From Euperipatoides rowelli (Eukaryota > Onychophora > Udeonychophora > Euonychophora > Peripatopsidae), in NCBI GenBank assembly GCA_003024985.2, contig PXIH01S0025948.1: a DNA stretch of 10,094 nucleotides. One strand, 5' to 3'. The first letter of the stretch is position 1. Each line of letters opens with the position of its first letter. A model generated the notes under the pieces. The model was not told the origin of the DNA, searched no databases, and saw only the letters and a program-made list of their open reading frames with translations. This document shows positions 1 to 8,327 of this stretch, piece by piece. Made by a program: the position numbers and the translations under genes.

Positions 1-268
1 GCTCTTCAAACATGTTTTCAATATTAAAAACAACTAATTAACTTAAATAATCAAAGAGAAAAATTAAATAAACTGAAAATTATTTAAAAAACTAATATAC
101 AATAAAGAATTTATTACCAGTAGCCCTTTCCAATCATACTGTGTATTTAACAAGAAAATAAACAAATATCCCTTATGTGATGTTCTTCAATACTTTGATA
201 AAGACTTGAATCAGTTTAAATAAAAAAAATTATCCTTAGAAATTAATGATTGATTTTATAAATCATAA

Positions 269-1470
269 TGTTATAACTTTAAGATTGTACCCAATTATAA
301 CTTTGAAATTGCTGAATCATGCATTCATAATGCTATAAAACATTTAAATAAGACTGCGCTTGCTGAGCCGGATAGTCTTAATTTTATAACCTTAAAAAAA
401 TTTGCCCACATGATCACATTAAATTACTATTTTTATGAAAATTTTATAACAAATTAATTAGTCATAATTGTGCTGGTACATTCGTTAATTAATTCTTATT
501 TTTTCTAATTGAAAATAATAATAATTTAAACGATAATATTTAAAATATTTCACATTACTACAGAAAACCTTGACATCATGATTTTTGAAAGGAATCTAAA
601 TGATCATTTCTCAAAAATGTCAGTAACAAATTATCACTTTTGCTTTTTGCTGTAAAATTCCAAATTATTCATACTATTTCATATTTAGTCATTGATTCAG
701 TTATTTGTATTAAAAATAAAGACAAAATACTATTATCGACCTAGAACAGTCTTTGGCAATGTCTCTATTAGTTATTTAGTAGATAGAATTATCAAATTAA
801 TGGGAAATTCTAATGTCAAGAGGCATTGTCAATTACCTAACTTCCAGAAGTTATTCTTTTAAAAATAGTAGTTCTCATTCATCTGCTTTTAAATTAAGGA
901 AATCAATACCAGAGGGTTCCCTACTTAGTGCGGGCTTATTCAATATTTATATAAAGGAGTTGATCATAAATTTAGATGAGAATCTAGTGGGATTATATGC
1001 CAAGTCCTTTAACTCAAACAGAAGAACTATTTTCTTCATGGACGATGTGGCAGTGTTTTGTTCAGATACCGATGATCTTGAACTCACTATAGAATTATTA
1101 CATGATTTTTCTAATAACACAGGGGCCAAATTTAGTTTAGCAAAATTCTTTGCATACAGAATTTGTAAAAAAAAAAAAACTGTTGAAAATTTTAATTCAA
1201 AATTATCTATCAAATTTTTAGGTACCGGCATTTCATTTTCATTTCACAGAGTTCGTGAAAAATACAATTCGGTCATATTGTATAACAAAGTGAAACAATC
1301 TTGTCAATCAAATTTAAATACATCTCTCTTTCATTAAAGATCAAGATCATTAATACTTAGATTCCTATAATTAATTTTCTATGCCACTCACACCCTTTTT
1401 CAAAAAAATTATAAATTCACTATATTCATTATTTAGTGATGTACGGTAATATGGTCTGGGACTGGGAGAA
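269..1470 (+). pseudogene. Decayed non-LTR retrotransposon reverse transcriptase (Tx1/L1-like by eye)
   Basis: Pieces of one reverse transcriptase are scattered over all three plus frames in the correct order. 269-457 (frame 2) resembles the start of the RT domain (EIAESCIHNAIKHLNK). 649-744 (frame 1) reads LVIDSVICIKNKDKILL, and the degenerate motif A region DLEQS starts at 738. 752 onward (frame 2) reads FGNVSISYLVDRIIKLM. The longest open piece, about 813-1331 (frame 3), holds motif B IPEGSLLSAGLFNIYI, motif C as FMDD (about 1038-1049) in place of YADD, and then NNTGAKFSLAKF and IKFLGTGIS. About 1322-1400 (frame 2) continues with LSLKIKIINT. A possible tail in frame 1 runs to about 1470 or beyond. 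At least five frame changes and several stops make it a non-functional fossil. The left boundary is uncertain, because an open stretch in the same frame near 167-230 could be more of it. No endonuclease, target-site duplication or poly(A) tail was recognised. The clade assignment is by eye only. Confidence 0.75.
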
Positions 1471-1479
1471 AATATTGTA

Positions 1480-2413
1480 TGTCCATTGATAAACTTATCT
1501 ATCCTAGAGCCTTGGTCTAATTTAATGCTTTTGTTAAACTTATCCTTCACCTGGATATGATGGGTGTTATAGTACAGAGTACCTATTGGCCCAACAGATA
1601 GTCCTCCACCTAATATTTTTTCAAGTTATTTATTAAAACTACTGTATATTTAACTTTTCATAGTGTTTCAGGTGACTTAAACCTAAATGGGGTCAATTTA
1701 ATTAACTTCAAATGTTAAGATCCATAACTTAAACTGAACCATTCAATAATCAAATTGGTAATACCCTAAATATATAATGAAAGATTTTTGCAACAATTTT
1801 TCTTGTCCTTCCATTATTGATTTTTCATATAAAATATTCAACTATGCTTTATCAGTTAAGAAAAAAGTATTTGCTAAATTTTATGATGAGGCACAACAAA
1901 TCTATATATTTGTTCTCAAATAGAAACTGTGAAATATTTATTCTTTGTGTGTTTTTATTTTTCTGATTTGAGAAATCATTTATATAATACTACTGGAATT
2001 AATATATAGATTAACTTCTTAGAAGCTCTATGTATTTTATTGACCTTTAAAGAATCAGTACCTACGCCTGGATCAAACCATTTGACCAAAAAAATATATA
2101 ATATAGCCATAATAAACAACAGAAAACAATCAGACAATTCCATAGTGTCATGCCCCAACTCCAGAGAAAGTCCAACACAAATTTTAAATTTTGAATAAAT
2201 ATTCAAAGTTACAATTACAGTATATTTTATTTAAATTATATTCCAAGTTGTACTAACAGAATAAACTCAAAATAGAATACTTATTTTCTTGACTAACTTA
2301 TCCTTACTAACATTGAAGGAAAGCTTTAAACCATTAAATACCCATATAAACACACTAAATCTTTAATATAAATACTTGCAACAATTATTCTATGCAAATA
2401 AATTAGTCTAAAC
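1480..2413. other. AT-rich stretch with no recognised gene
   Basis: Nothing here could be matched to a gene or element family. The left end may still contain unrecognisable remains of the retroelement that ends near 1470. A 76-codon minus-strand open frame at 1976-2206 has two hydrophobic stretches but resembles no family I know and is short enough to be chance in sequence of this composition. The stretch is best read as intron of the minus-strand Sec7 gene. Confidence 0.5.
2406..2413. repeat. Left target-site duplication of the hAT element
   Basis: The 8-mer GTCTAAAC directly precedes the CAG terminus and is identical to the 8-mer at 3185-3192. Confidence 0.85.
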
Positions 2414-3184
2414 CAGCCATGTCAAACACGCGGCCCTTTCGAAGTTTTTCTGCGGCCCTTCTGAAGTGCTTAACCCATAAATTTAAAATTTTATTTAATC
2501 ATAAAATTAAAAAAATATATGTTTGCCAGTAATATTCGAACATTCAAAGTGCATGGAGCGCCTAAATTTCAACAAAACTTTGTTCAAGTTCCATGACGTG
2601 ATCAAACCGGTCGTTTCTGAGTCAATGTGCAGTCACAGGCTATGTTTTTTAAAAAACACCGAGCTTGTACTCCGAGCAATTACTCACGTGACAATGTACA
2701 ACCAGAGCGAGACAGAGTCCGAGATTATTAAAATACGCTAACCGAGTAATAAAATATGGAGACTAAAGGAGAAAAGTGTAAAATATTAAAATAAAAAGCC
2801 TTTTTATAAGTCTAATTTTAGCTAAATCTTCTCTAGTAGGTGCTTTTAAAGGTCTATTGTCAGACAGAAAAAAAAAAAAACAATGTCCGTGGCAATATTC
2901 GTACATGAGATTTGATTTGTCACTGATTTCCATTTTAAAGTCGGCATGTACTGTATTTGTGCCAAGCTTATCAAACCCGAAAATAAGTCAACAAAACGTC
3001 CAGGCCAAAAAAAAAAAAAAGTTTATTAAACCCGACAAGAAATGAACAAAACGTCCATACAACTAAAAAAAAAAAGAAAAAAGCTTATCAAAATATTTAC
3101 AGCCAAATTTTGTCAATGAACATCCCACAATTGACCAGTAATATTTTTTTCAGCCCGACAAACAATTTCAGTTGGACATCACTG
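2414..3184. mobile_element. Non-autonomous hAT-type DNA transposon, 771 bp, with perfect 8-bp target-site duplication
   Basis: The element starts CAGCCATGTCAAAC at 2414 and ends, read in reverse complement from 3184, CAGTGATGTCCAAC. These terminal inverted repeats match at 11 of 14 positions. Directly outside both ends lies the same 8-mer, GTCTAAAC (2406-2413 and 3185-3192). It fits the hAT target pattern, with T at position 2 and A at position 7. The left end continues into a GCGGCCC-containing stretch (2430-2460), a look shared by many hAT elements with CAG…GCGGCC termini. No transposase motif (BED finger, hATC dimerisation domain) was found. Open frames at 2523-2741 and 2857-3045 are short, one relies on a TTG start, and neither resembles a known protein. 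It would need a transposase supplied from elsewhere. It sits in the intron downstream (in gene orientation) of the Sec7 exon. Confidence 0.85.
2964..3095. repeat. A-rich tandem repeat inside the hAT element (about 55-60 bp units)
   Basis: Two clear units and the start of a third lie head to tail. The first begins AAGCTTATCAAACCCGA at 2964, contains AACAAAACGTCCA and ends in a 14-A run near 3020. The second begins GTTTATTAAACCCGA at 3021, repeats GAACAAAACGTCCA and again ends in an A-run near 3080. The third restarts with AAGCTTATCAAA at 3081 and then diverges. The shared AAACCCGA blocks are 55 bp apart (2973 and 3028). This probably arose by slippage within the transposon. Confidence 0.7.
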
Positions 3185-3192
3185 GTCTAAAC
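3185..3192. repeat. Right target-site duplication of the hAT element
   Basis: The 8-mer GTCTAAAC directly follows the CTG terminus and is identical to the 8-mer at 2406-2413. Confidence 0.85.
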
Positions 3193-3610
3193 CTTAATAT
3201 TTCTTTTTTTAATATTAATAGTCTATTATCAAATGCAAAATTGAAAATGAAGGAAAAATAGCACAGGTGAAGGAATAGAGATACAGTATTTGGGCAGCTT
3301 GATAATGGAAGATGGAAGAAACATAAAATAAATCCAAACAAGGATAGGATCAGAATGTATGAGTACCCAACCAATCAGAATGTCTGACACAACCAATCAA
3401 AATTCTTTAAGAGTGCAGTCTTTCAGAATCACTACAATTTCATTTCCAGGTTTTAGATTCACAGCCAAGACCTGTGAAGGTGTATAAATAAATAAGAATA
3501 TCTTTGAATTTCCAATTATTGAGGGAAAGTAATACTTTGTAAAAGTAAAAGAATAATCCTAAACAAGAGTGTTGGACAGTATTACTTCATTTATATACAT
3601 AAACATGGCT
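3193..3610. other. AT-rich intronic stretch with nothing recognised
   Basis: No coding, RNA or transposon signature was seen. The only local structure is a short imperfect repeat, AACCAATCAGAAT at 3369 and AACCAATCAAAAT at 3391. A minus-strand open frame at 3168-3374 crosses the end of the hAT element and is not credible as a gene. Confidence 0.5.
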
Positions 3611-4050
3611 TTCAGTAGTGTGTGGCTCACTAGCAATAATAGTGAAGGGGGAAATAGTAACAATTACAATAAGCTTGTTATTAACAGCCTTCAATTTTCA
3701 TAGTATATGGATCATTAACAATAATGGTAGAAAGAAAAGAATAACAATTACAATTAACGCCAAATATAATTCTAGTCTACTCTACAATTTTATTTGTGTG
3801 TGGATCACAAATATGTGGGTAAGGGTGGGGGGGAAGGAAGTGACAATTATAATTGAAGCTTGAAGTGTAATTGTAATCTATTCTGGAATTTTCATAGTTG
3901 GTGTCGACCACCAATAAAAATGGTGGAGGCAGAAAAAAGACAATTGCAATTAAAACATAAAATATAATAATTGTAGTCTTTTATTGAATATAGAGAGAGA
4001 GAAGGGGAGAAGTGACAATTGCAAGAAAGACTGATATTCTAATCTTGCAT
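3611..4050. repeat. Degenerate minisatellite, about five units spaced 75-99 bp apart
   Basis: A recurring block related to GACAATTACAATT occurs near 3658, 3742, 3841, 3938 and 4013, spacings of 84, 99, 97 and 75 bp. Between these blocks other elements recur in the same order. First comes an AATTTTCATAGT/GTGTGTGGATCAC-like block (near 3624, 3693, 3787 and 3887). Next is a purine-rich run such as GGTGGGGGGGAAGG or GAGAGAGAGAAGGGGAG. Last is a TATAATTGTAGTCTATTC-like end (near 3764, 3867 and 3963). The units have diverged by substitutions and indels, which makes the spacing uneven. The whole array is non-coding, including an open frame at 3618-3863. It lies less than 200 bp from the splice donor of the Sec7 exon, inside the intron. 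Confidence 0.75.
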
Positions 4051-4222
4051 TTTAATAATACCTTTTAAGCAAGTGCATTCTGTATATCAACTACCGGTAC
4101 TCTTATATAAATTCAATTTAATAGTAGATTACAGTTACATTCAAAGCTTTAATGATCATTCAATATAACATTTAAAATAATAGAATTATTAATTTTTATT
4201 GTATTTTTATAATAAATTGTGT

Positions 4223-4228
4223 TATTAC
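4223..4228 (-). promoter_or_regulatory. 5' splice donor of the Sec7 exon
   Basis: The minus-strand sequence AGAG|GTAATA places a canonical GT at 4228-4227 directly after the exon. The exon's last base is the G that would start the next glycine codon (…NLR-G…), so the intron is phase 1. The following intron sequence is AT-rich. Confidence 0.8.
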
Positions 4229-4403
4229 CTCTAAGGTTTTTAATAAAATCTTCTAATTTCATTCTTCGGTCAGGTTTGACATTTGGACTATGTAGATCTG
4301 TGTTCAGCATAATAATAGCAAATGCAAGAATAAATACTGTGTCTGCACTTCGAAATTTTGAAACAACAGCCGGATTACAAACACAAAATCGATGACCAAA
4401 AGC
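4229..4403 (-). CDS. IQSEC: Internal exon of an IQSEC/BRAG/Schizo-type ARF guanine-nucleotide exchange factor (Sec7 domain, second half)
   Basis: Read on the minus strand, this 175-bp exon gives 58 uninterrupted codons plus one extra base, so it starts in phase 0 and ends in phase 1. The translation begins [11 protein letters not shown], continues through the Sec7 motif 2 stretch [20 protein letters not shown], and ends with [13 protein letters not shown]. The [11 protein letters not shown] core is general to Sec7 domains. The following [15 protein letters not shown] run is, from family knowledge, typical of IQSEC (BRAG/Schizo) and not of cytohesin, EFA6 or BIG/GBF proteins. Such proteins catalyse GDP/GTP exchange on ARF GTPases, mainly ARF6, at the plasma membrane and synapses. 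The catalytic glutamate of Sec7 motif 1 is not in this exon, and I found neither its exon nor the following one in the window. There are no stops, frameshifts or N, so the exon looks functional. The symbol reflects family-level recognition; the exact orthologue is not decided by 58 residues. Confidence 0.92.
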
Positions 4404-4420
4404 CTAGAGGAAAAATGAAG
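4404..4420 (-). promoter_or_regulatory. 3' splice acceptor of the Sec7 exon
   Basis: On the minus strand the intron ends in a pyrimidine-rich run, TTTTTCCTCTAG, directly before the exon's first codon GCT. The AG occupies 4405-4404. Its position agrees with the phase-0 start of the Sec7 reading frame, and TAG immediately upstream is a stop in that frame, so the coding sequence must be joined here by splicing. Confidence 0.85.
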
Positions 4421-4537
4421 AGATATTATAACTTTTGAACAAATTTGATAAATTGAATAAGTTTTTTTTTTTAAAAAATAAAAATAAATAAAAGATAAAT
4501 AAAATCATAAAGTACTCTTGAAAAGAAAATATTCAAC

Positions 4538-4560
4538 ATAACTCCTATATATGGAGTTAT
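4538..4560. repeat. Short inverted repeat
   Basis: The 8-base arms ATAACTCC (4538-4545) and GGAGTTAT (4553-4560) flank TATATAT. It lies just left of the earliest retroelement coding trace. No function can be inferred. Confidence 0.5.
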
Positions 4561-4569
4561 GAATACTAT

Positions 4570-4913
4570 ATTAAAAATAAGATAAATTATTTTTTATTAA
4601 TAGGAGATGTAAATGCTCCGCATATTGATTGGTCAACAGATTCTAACACACAAAGTGGTAATTTTGATGCTGATGTGCTTAACTTTGTATAAACACAATT
4701 ATTGTTTCAATTGGTGGATCAACCAATTCGTTACCATGGCATTTCAACATCGTTATTAGATATCATTATTAGTGATCCTACTTTGATATCGAATATTCGT
4801 TATAGGCCCCCCATCAAGGAGCGATCACGTTCTAATAGAATGTGAGCTCTCTTGCAGTTTTCAGGTCGACGGTAAATCCAGTGGCAGGCATGAGTATCTT
4901 GATTTTCATAATA
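4570..4913 (+). pseudogene. Endonuclease (EEP/APE-type) C-terminal remnant of the CR1/L2-like element
   Basis: Frame 1 carries GDVNAPHIDW, equivalent to the GDFN block of exonuclease-endonuclease-phosphatase fold enzymes, then LVDQPIR and LLDIIISDPTLIS. Frame 2 carries SDHVLIECELSC, the terminal SDH motif with the catalytic histidine, followed by HEYLDFHNR. A TAA at 4690 interrupts frame 1, and a frame change near 4818 separates the two halves. In intact elements this domain nicks target DNA to prime reverse transcription. The first half of the domain is absent. An open frame beginning at 4842 overlaps this region but is in the wrong frame until about 4914. Confidence 0.8.
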
Positions 4914-5481
4914 GATTTTGAATTATTTAAGCGAGATATTTCAAATCTGTCTTTAGAATTCACTCTGAGTTATTTTGGGGATAGTGTGGGTAATGAAATA
5001 ACTTATGTAAATTTAAGTGGCGACAAATTTCATTCTGGTATTGATCAAATTATTCATTTACATACTCCTGTGCGAACATTTGTCAGTTATGAAAATAGAC
5101 ATTTTACTTGGCTCACTAAAGAATTAATAGCACTTAAACGCTCAAAGGCACAGTCATTCCGGATCTATAAACATGAGAGAAGTTTAGTTAATTTTGTGAG
5201 ATATAAAGATATACGTAATGCTGTAGTTAAAATGACAAGACGTAATAAAGGAATTTTTTATCAATGCCAAAGAGATAAAATAAAGAATGACCCTGCATGT
5301 ATTTACAAGATGTATAGAGAATCCAGGGGAATTAGTGATGATAAAATCGATTATATTAGGGTTGGTTGCAAGATCATTGATGACCCTCTCCAAATTGTGA
5401 ATACTTTTACTCAATCATATTCAGTTTTTAAAGTTTTGATAGAGTCCCATATGTAAAATTATTTGTGATTTATCTATAGTT

Positions 5482-6540
5482 GAGACAATAACAATTCCTT
5501 TGATTTTTGAAATTATAAGAGAACTGAAGGAGTCATATGTAACTGGAACTGATAAAATCCCAAACTTTCATTTAAAATTGTTTGCGGATGAATTCTCTAT
5601 TATTATTAAAAAAATATTTGTTGATTCTTTGATTTCTGGAGTCATTCCCAGAGTATGGAAGGAGGCAGTAATAAGATGTTTCTTAAAAAAGGGTAATCGA
5701 TCTGAAATTTTGAATTACAGGCCGATAAGTATAACCAATAATATATCAAAGGTAATGGAGAGGATCATCTTGAAATTGTTAAAACCATATATTGAGACAG
5801 CTTTAAGCGAAAATCAACATGGCTTTCGATCAGGCTTATCAACTGAAACCTGTTTAATGACATCTTACAATATCTGCTCAGAACTAAGGGATAAGGGTCA
5901 TAAACTAGCTATTGTATTTTTCGATTTAATCTCTGCTTTTGACCTGGTTCCAATAAATTGATTAATTGATAAACTTTATCAACATGGTATTCCCCCTATC
6001 ATGTCACTGGCTTCTTGAATTTTTCTGCGATAGGCCTATTTTTACTAAAATCGGCAATTTACTTTCTCAGGTCAGTTGGCGTAGCTGCGGTCTCCCACAA
6101 GGAGCTGTATTATCGGCCATTCTTTTCAATTTTTATTTGGCTGACTTACAGTGTAAGTTACACCAGCTAAATTTTGATAATATTACTAGTTATGCAGACG
6201 ATGTCAAGATATTCTCTGCACTTGACACTGGTTCTGATATAGTTAATTTTCAGTCTGAGATTGATACATTTTCTAAGTAGATGAAGGAAAATGGTTTGAC
6301 AATGAATTATTCTAAAACGCAGTGTATGTTCATGGGCAGATTTGATGAAATCCCAAAATTTTATATAAACGATAACAAAATATTAAGAAAACAAACTTTT
6401 AAGGATCTAGGTATTGTCCTGGATGATCTTATGTATTTTGAGTGTCAGATTGACCATCTCCTCGCAAAGTTGTTCAAAAAAAATTTTATGTTAAAAAGTA
6501 TTTTCCCAGTTATGAATATTGACATCTTTGTTTTATTATA
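5482..6540 (+). pseudogene. Reverse transcriptase core of the CR1/L2-like element
   Basis: The two RT frames meet near 6000. Frame 1 (5482 to about 6000) contains GTDKIPNFHLK, VWKEAVIRCFLKKG, NYRPISITNNISKVMER, QHGFRSGLSTETC and motif A FFDLISAFD. Frame 2 (about 6000-6540) contains CGLPQGAVLSAILFNFY, TSYADDVKIFS and the thumb-proximal ENGLTMNYSKTQ. Both metal-binding sites are visible: the first aspartate of motif A and the YADD pair. The catalytic residues are therefore preserved in sequence, although the frame is broken between motifs A and B. Confidence 0.88.
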
Positions 6541-7088
6541 TGACATATTTGCAACCTATTCTAGAATATGGATCAACTGTTTATTGCGTGGTCAATTCTG
6601 GTGATCGGAGCAGATCAGATAACTTTTTACGTAAGATATCAAAGTGTATTGACTTTTTCTCGGAGTTACCATGGAAAGGAAGGAAATTGATATTATTTAA
6701 TAAAGGGATAGTTATTCCATCTATTAGGCAGCTCCGAGGAGATTTAATTTTTGTTTATAAAAGTGTTATATTGAATAAAAATTTTAAGTTTTTTGCTCTT
6801 TTTTCTGTTTCAGTCACCAGATGCCACTGCTTTAGATTAAAAGTTAATCAAGTACGCCTTAAGATGAGAGAATATTTTATCTCCAATAGAATCATTTCTG
6901 AATGGAATGCACTTCCTGAAAGTGTTGTTTATTATTCATCTTTAAACATTTTTAAAAACAGTATCGACACCTATATGTATTATCGCTATATATTGATTGT
7001 GGATTTTTTAGGTATAAAAGTCAAAAAGACCTATTACATTTACTATTTAATTTTAATTTATTTTATTGATGGTGGCGTATGTGTTTGA

Positions 7089-7437
7089 TAAAGGATAATA
7101 TAACAATGTATTGCACTTGGAAATATCAAAAGATGACAAGACCTTTTAATAACCTGATATTACAAATCTTCAACAATTAAATTTCAAGCTTTTTACTGAA
7201 CTTTTCTTGCTGTTCTTAATAAAGAAAATAAATTATATACTATAACTGAATATCTCTATTATGAGTCAACTGTTATAAATGACATAAGTTTTTGGTAACA
7301 AGAAAGTCAATTGCCAAAACTCTAAGTGTAATATTTGTTATGATTGCAATTTGTGGGGATTACTTTTTCAAGTTTTTGAGTTTAATAAATTAATATCATG
7401 GGTGCCACCTCAAAAATGTAATCAACTTTATAACTAC
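7089..7437. other. Probable 3' untranslated remains of the CR1/L2-like element, boundary unknown
   Basis: There is no coding signal. An AATAAA at 7218-7223 on the plus strand could be the element's poly(A) signal, but no terminal microsatellite or poly(A) tail follows it clearly. I could not place the 3' end of the retroelement or find a target-site duplication, so part of this stretch may be ordinary intron. Confidence 0.4.
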
Positions 7438-7441
7438 TTAA

Positions 7442-7518
7442 AGGCCAAATGTAACGGATTTATTTTAATTTTTTATTGATTTTCAAAGATAATTACTAGA
7501 AAAAAAATTCCACGAGAA
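7442..7518 (+). repeat. Left terminal inverted repeat of the TTAA-flanked MITE
   Basis: This arm pairs with 8003-8083 in reverse complement. The first 20 bases differ at one position (AGGC/AGGT), and the 16-base ATTGATTTTCAAAGAT block inside the arm is identical. Confidence 0.85.
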
Positions 7519-8002
7519 TTTTTTTTTTTTTAAATGCATAAAAAAAAAGTTATTTAAAGATAAAATTAAGACTATTGCTATCCTCAGTCCGAGATTACAC
7601 ATTTTTTTGGGGTCTGAGATTAATTTGATGACAAAATAGNCTCTACAGCTGTTTTCTTTGTAATGATTAAACATGTAAATAGAGGGATTTTCAACTTGTA
7701 TTAAAGGTTATTTTTTTTTTTAAAAAATTAAACCATAATAGCACAAAGGATGAATTTAATTATGATTTTTTACAAGTATTTAAACATTTAGACCATATGA
7801 TATCCAGCTTTACACTGACAAATATAGCAAATATTCTATAGTTAAGTATAGCTAGCTGTATTCATTTATAGCCTATGATGTCACAAAATATCTCCCCTGG
7901 TGTATAAAGTGGACAATGTTGTTTTAAGGGTGAAGAGCTAAAGACAATTATTTTAAAAATTTAATTGTAAATAACTTAACTTTTTTGTTTTTAATTTTTT
8001 TT

Positions 8003-8083
8003 TTCTGGTGGAAATTTTTTTTAGTAAAAATCTTTGAAAATCAATAATTAAAAAAAATTTAAAAAATCCGTTACATTTGACCT
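8003..8083 (-). repeat. Right terminal inverted repeat of the TTAA-flanked MITE
   Basis: This is the reverse-complement partner of 7442-7518, about four bases longer because of extra A/T in the homopolymer runs. Weaker similarity may continue inward, as GTTATTT-like blocks follow in both arms. Confidence 0.85.
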
Positions 8084-8090
8084 TTAAAAT

Positions 8091-8312
8091 AAATCAATAT
8101 AAATAGCCCTAGCTCTGAGCATGACAACAAATAATAATAAATAAAAAATTTAATCCATTTTGTGTGGGGCCATTATTATTTGATATGCAAATTTTCTCAT
8201 GACAATAAATGTTTAGCTCAAGTCTTTAAAAATTTCCATGACAATAAAAACAGTTCAAAACTAAACTGTATTATGCTCAAATGGATGGAAATAATTTGTC
8301 TGTTTTGCCATG
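8091..8312. other. AT-rich spacer with three copies of a 12-mer
   Basis: The stretch lies between the MITE and the tail of the minus-strand retroelement. The block CATGACAAYAAA occurs at 8120, 8198 and 8237. No gene or element signature was seen. Confidence 0.45.
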
Positions 8313-8327
8313 AAATCAAATCAAATC
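8313..8327. repeat. (AAATC)3 microsatellite at the retroelement 3' end
   Basis: Three exact AAATC units lie on the plus strand, read as (GATTT)3 on the minus strand, and mark the 3' terminus of the minus-strand element. Confidence 0.85.

Larger units (their letters stand above)
4570..7088 (+). pseudogene. Decayed non-LTR retrotransposon ORF2 with endonuclease end and reverse transcriptase (CR1/L2-like by eye)
   Basis: Endonuclease remains: GDVNAPHIDW (4603-4632), LLDIIISDPTLIS, and the catalytic SDH motif at 4820-4828. A linker runs about 4914-5456. RT blocks: motif 1/2 region with NYRPISITN and QHGFRSG; motif A FFDLISAFD (aspartate codon 5923); motif B GLPQGAVLSAILFNFY (6089 onward); motif C YADD (6191-6202); motif D region ENGLTMNYSKTQCM. 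A C-terminal region with PILEYGSTVY and LRGDLIFVYKS ends at 7088. Reading needs frames 1, 2, 3, 1, 2, 3 in turn, with shifts near 4818, 4911, 5440, 6000 and 6540. Extra stops lie at 4690 (TAA), 5959 (TGA) and 6278 (TAG, where related elements usually have tryptophan). Apparent start codons inside these pieces are not real starts. The 5' part of the endonuclease is missing, consistent with 5' truncation. The element is antisense to the Sec7 gene and sits in the intron before that exon. It is not functional. Confidence 0.9.
7442..8083. mobile_element. 642-bp MITE with about 80-bp terminal inverted repeats and TTAA target duplication
   Basis: The left end starts AGGCCAAATGTAACGGATTT. The right end, in reverse complement, starts AGGTCAAATGTAACGGATTT. 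After an AT-rich stretch with small length differences, both ends share ATTGATTTTCAAAGAT, a run of A, and CCAC-AGAA. The arms therefore pair over about 7442-7518 and 8003-8083. TTAA borders both ends (7438-7441 and 8084-8087). TTAA targets are known for piggyBac and Kolobok transposons, and I cannot tell which family by eye. The interior has no transposase, only AT-rich sequence and poly-T/poly-A runs. A 63-codon minus-strand open frame at 7483-7674 lies partly in the left arm and is not a gene. An N is at 7640. Confidence 0.85.

Noticed and set aside
947-1231. 94-codon minus-strand open frame
   Set aside because: It is the antisense shadow of the plus-strand reverse transcriptase piece at 813-1331, which has clear RT motifs.
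1976-2206. 76-codon minus-strand open frame with two hydrophobic stretches
   Set aside because: It resembles no family I know. In sequence this AT-rich a few frames of this length are expected by chance, and no splice or promoter context supports it.
2523-2741. 72-codon plus-strand open frame inside the hAT element
   Set aside because: It needs a TTG start, shows no transposase motif and lies within a non-autonomous element.
2857-3045. 62-codon plus-strand open frame rich in lysine
   Set aside because: Its lysines come from poly(A) runs of the tandem repeat inside the hAT element.
3168-3374. 68-codon minus-strand hydrophobic open frame
   Set aside because: It runs across the precise right end and target duplication of the hAT element, so it cannot be an ancestral gene.
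3618-3863. 81-codon plus-strand open frame
   Set aside because: It lies wholly within the minisatellite and does not keep a repeating frame, because the units differ by non-multiples of three.
5184-5414. 76-codon minus-strand open frame
   Set aside because: It is the antisense shadow of the linker between endonuclease and RT in the plus-strand element.
7483-7674. 63-codon minus-strand open frame
   Set aside because: It overlaps the MITE's inverted repeat and poly-T run, contains an N, and has no protein-like features.
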